NCBI GenBank assembly: GCA_046536535.1
Contig: JAWDMO010000007.1
Span: 1 to 31,002, forward strand
Direction: 5' to 3'
DNA from: Conexivisphaera sp046536535
Lineage (GTDB): Archaea; Thermoproteota; Nitrososphaeria; Conexivisphaerales; Conexivisphaeraceae
DNA: 31,002 bases
A program made the translations under genes and the position numbers. This document shows, piece by piece, positions 29,421-31,002 of the stretch. Positions within the stretch are counted from its first letter, which is position 1, and each line of letters begins with the position of its first letter. The notes beneath the pieces were generated by a model that was not told the DNA's origin, did no database searches, and saw only the letters and a program-made list of their open reading frames with translations.

Positions 29421-31001
29421 TCAGCGCCCCCCGGCACCGGGATCACCCAGCAGCCTGGATAGCCTCTCCGGCAGTATCCCCCTCGACGCGAGCAGCCTGG
29501 ATAGCCTCTCCGCGTTCATGGGGAGCTCGGTCGGCCTCGCGCCGGTGGCGGCCGAGATCGCGTCCGCGACGGCCGCGGCGACCGGCACCATCCCCACCTC
29601 GCCGGCGCCCTTCGCGCCGTACGGCCCGCTCTCCTCGTAGCCCTCGATGAACTCTATCTCCATCCCGGGAGAATCGGCCGCCGTGGGTATGACGTACGTT
29701 GTGAAGTCGACGTTCAGCGGGACGCCGCCGGAGTAGACGAGCTCCTCGGTCAGCGCCATGCCGATCCCCTGCAGGATTCCCCCCTCCACCTGCGCCATCG
29801 CGCCCTGCGGGTTGATCACGCGGCCGACGTCCGCTATCATGCGGATATCCCTCACCCTGGCCGATGCGGTCAGCAGGTCGACCTCCACGTCGGCGATCGC
29901 CAGGGCGAACGAGTACACGAGGTGGGGCAGCTCGTGCGCCCCGGCGAGGGGCCTCTCCACCCTCGGGACCTCGAACGCCGCCTCGAACCTGGGCCTAGAG
30001 CCCCTGGCCGCCATCGCCGCCGCGGCGTCGAAGAGGTCCACCGAGCGATCGTTCCCCTCGACGGTGAACCTGCCGCCCGAATACACGATCGACTGCGACT
30101 GCGAGCCGAGCATCCTGGCCGCCTCGAGCGCGAGCCTCTTCAGCGCGGCCCTCGAGGCCGATATCAGCGCGTTGCCGGCGGCGTAGATCCCCCTGGACGC
30201 GGAGCTGCCCCCCGTGTCCGGCGAGGTCGAGGTATCGGCGTTCACCACCTCCACGCGCTCGACCGGCAGCTGGAACGCCTCCGCCACCACCTGCGCGCAC
30301 CCCGTGGCGACCCCCTGTCCGTAGTCCGGATTGGAGAAGTACGCCCTCACCTTTCCGGCCGCGGGATCCAGCTCCACCGCGGCGGCTGGGTAATCCGGGA
30401 CCGCGCCGTATCCGATGCCCTTCATCCCCAGCGCTATCCCGGTTCCCCTCCTGATCCAGCGGTCGCCCGACCTCGCGCCGGGCAACTCGGCGAGCGCCAG
30501 CATCCCCTGGAGGACGGGGGCGTTCTCCACCGGCACGCCGTACGGGCCGGCCTCTCCCGGGCCCAGGGCGTTCATCATCCTGATCTCCAGCCTGTCGATC
30601 CCCAGCTCCTCCGCGAGCCTGTTGATCTGGGACTCGATGGCGAAGTTCGCCTCCGGCGCCCCGAAACCCCTCATGGCGCTCGATATCCCGTTGTCCGTGT
30701 AGACGAGCACGCCCTCGACGTCATAGTTCGGGATCCTGTAGGGGCCGTTGATCGCCTCGACCGCTATCTCGAGCATCGTGGGGCCGAAACTCGTGTACGC
30801 CCCGTTGTCGCCGAATATCCTGGCGACGTTCGCCACGAGCCTTCCCTCCCTGGTCGCCCCCGTCCTCACCTCGATCTCATAGGCCATTCTGTGGTATCCG
30901 GCGGCCCCCGATTCCTCCCTCGTCCACTCCATCCTCACCGGCCTCCCCGTCCTGGCGGCGAGGAGCGCCAGGTGTATCTGGACCGTGATCTCGTCCTTGC
31001 C
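29421..31001 (-). CDS. Molybdenum hydroxylase large subunit, C-terminal part (partial)
   Basis: The frame is open to the right edge, so the N-terminus is missing; 526 codons remain. Xanthine dehydrogenase/aldehyde oxidase/CoxL-family motifs are clear: KDEITVQIHLALLAARTGRPVRM, TREES, DNGAYTSFG, MRGFGAPEANFAIE, NPDYGQGVATG, TGGSSASRGIY and GAKGAGEVGMVPV with the catalytic glutamate. This subunit holds the molybdopterin cofactor and hydroxylates or oxidises the substrate. The CoxL selenyl-cysteine motif region is not identifiable here, so a CO dehydrogenase cannot be claimed. FAD and 2Fe-2S subunits are expected outside the window. Confidence 0.93.
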   Translation of the reverse strand, partial: GKDEITVQIHLALLAARTGRPVRMEWTREESGAAGYHRMAYEIEVRTGATREGRLVANVARIFGDNGAYTSFGPTMLEIAVEAINGPYRIPNYDVEGVLVYTDNGISSAMRGFGAPEANFAIESQINRLAEELGIDRLEIRMMNALGPGEAGPYGVPVENAPVLQGMLALAELPGARSGDRWIRRGTGIALGMKGIGYGAVPDYPAAAVELDPAAGKVRAYFSNPDYGQGVATGCAQVVAEAFQLPVERVEVVNADTSTSPDTGGSSASRGIYAAGNALISASRAALKRLALEAARMLGSQSQSIVYSGGRFTVEGNDRSVDLFDAAAAMAARGSRPRFEAAFEVPRVERPLAGAHELPHLVYSFALAIADVEVDLLTASARVRDIRMIADVGRVINPQGAMAQVEGGILQGIGMALTEELVYSGGVPLNVDFTTYVIPTAADSPGMEIEFIEGYEESGPYGAKGAGEVGMVPVAAAVADAISAATGARPTELPMNAERLSRLLASRGILPERLSRLLGDPGAGGR

Positions 31002-31002
31002 G

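Noticed and set aside
1..31002. Search for tRNA, rRNA, CRISPR arrays, transposases, integrases and att-like repeats
   Set aside because: None was seen on either strand; the window appears to be stable chromosomal sequence.

Overview
The window looks like chromosomal DNA of a GC-rich, probably thermophilic archaeon. The evidence is a ferredoxin-dependent 2-oxoacid oxidoreductase, an AGOG-type DNA glycosylase, a UPF0282 metallo-beta-lactamase protein, a canonical C/D-box guide RNA, and TATA elements that mostly sit 25-30 bases upstream of start codons, as expected for leaderless transcripts. Heavy use of AGG (Arg) and ATA (Ile) codons despite high GC also fits. A member of the TACK archaea is my best guess, but lineage cannot be proven from this sequence. 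There is no sign of a plasmid, virus, insertion sequence or CRISPR array.

Layout. 1-1848 (minus, runs off the left edge): a large secreted surface protein with GLP-type repeats. 1849-2186: AT-rich promoter region. 2187-6782 (plus): cysteine-synthase-like enzyme, a gamma-delta-alpha-beta 2-oxoacid:ferredoxin oxidoreductase operon, and endonuclease V. 6763-7548 (minus): SAM hydroxide adenosyltransferase. 7615-12161: a molybdenum-cofactor (Moco) cluster with moeA, a second molybdopterin-binding protein, moaA, moaC and moaB. 12320-17000: UPF0282 protein, thioredoxin, a membrane protein with heme O synthase, a HAD phosphatase and a KaiC-like protein lacking a P-loop. 17036-20336 (minus): alcohol dehydrogenase, AGOG glycosylase, NOL1/NOP2/Sun RNA methyltransferase and a PUA-type protein, tightly packed. 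20660-24590: NAD(P)HX repair enzyme, a 54-residue six-cysteine protein, a C/D-box sRNA, TatD hydrolase, an ACT/V4R-like regulator and a 45-residue membrane peptide. 24820-26816 (minus): two-HTH regulator and NAD synthetase. 27197-31002: a small orphan gene, a MocA-like nucleotidyltransferase joined in frame to a dual-specificity phosphatase, an AlaX-type editing protein, and the 3' part of a xanthine-dehydrogenase-family molybdoenzyme that runs off the right edge.

How it fits together. Moco biosynthesis genes (moaA, moaC, moaB, moeA), a hydroxylase-associated molybdopterin-binding protein, a MocA-like cytidylyltransferase and the large subunit of a molybdenum hydroxylase all lie within 25 kb, so the cell probably makes the cytosine-dinucleotide form of Moco for a hydroxylase encoded mostly to the right. 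The oxidoreductase feeds electrons from 2-oxoacids to ferredoxin. Heme O synthase implies a heme-copper terminal oxidase elsewhere.

The least expected items are: the C/D sRNA at 22635-22690, whose D' guide has a 10-nt match to the conserved 16S rRNA 907-926 region; the 54-residue protein with two CX3CX3C motifs (22413-22577); the MocA-phosphatase read-through with an internal promoter; Asp-to-Asn changes at catalytic positions of endonuclease V and of the phosphatase; and two short upstream ORFs whose stop codons overlap the next gene's start.
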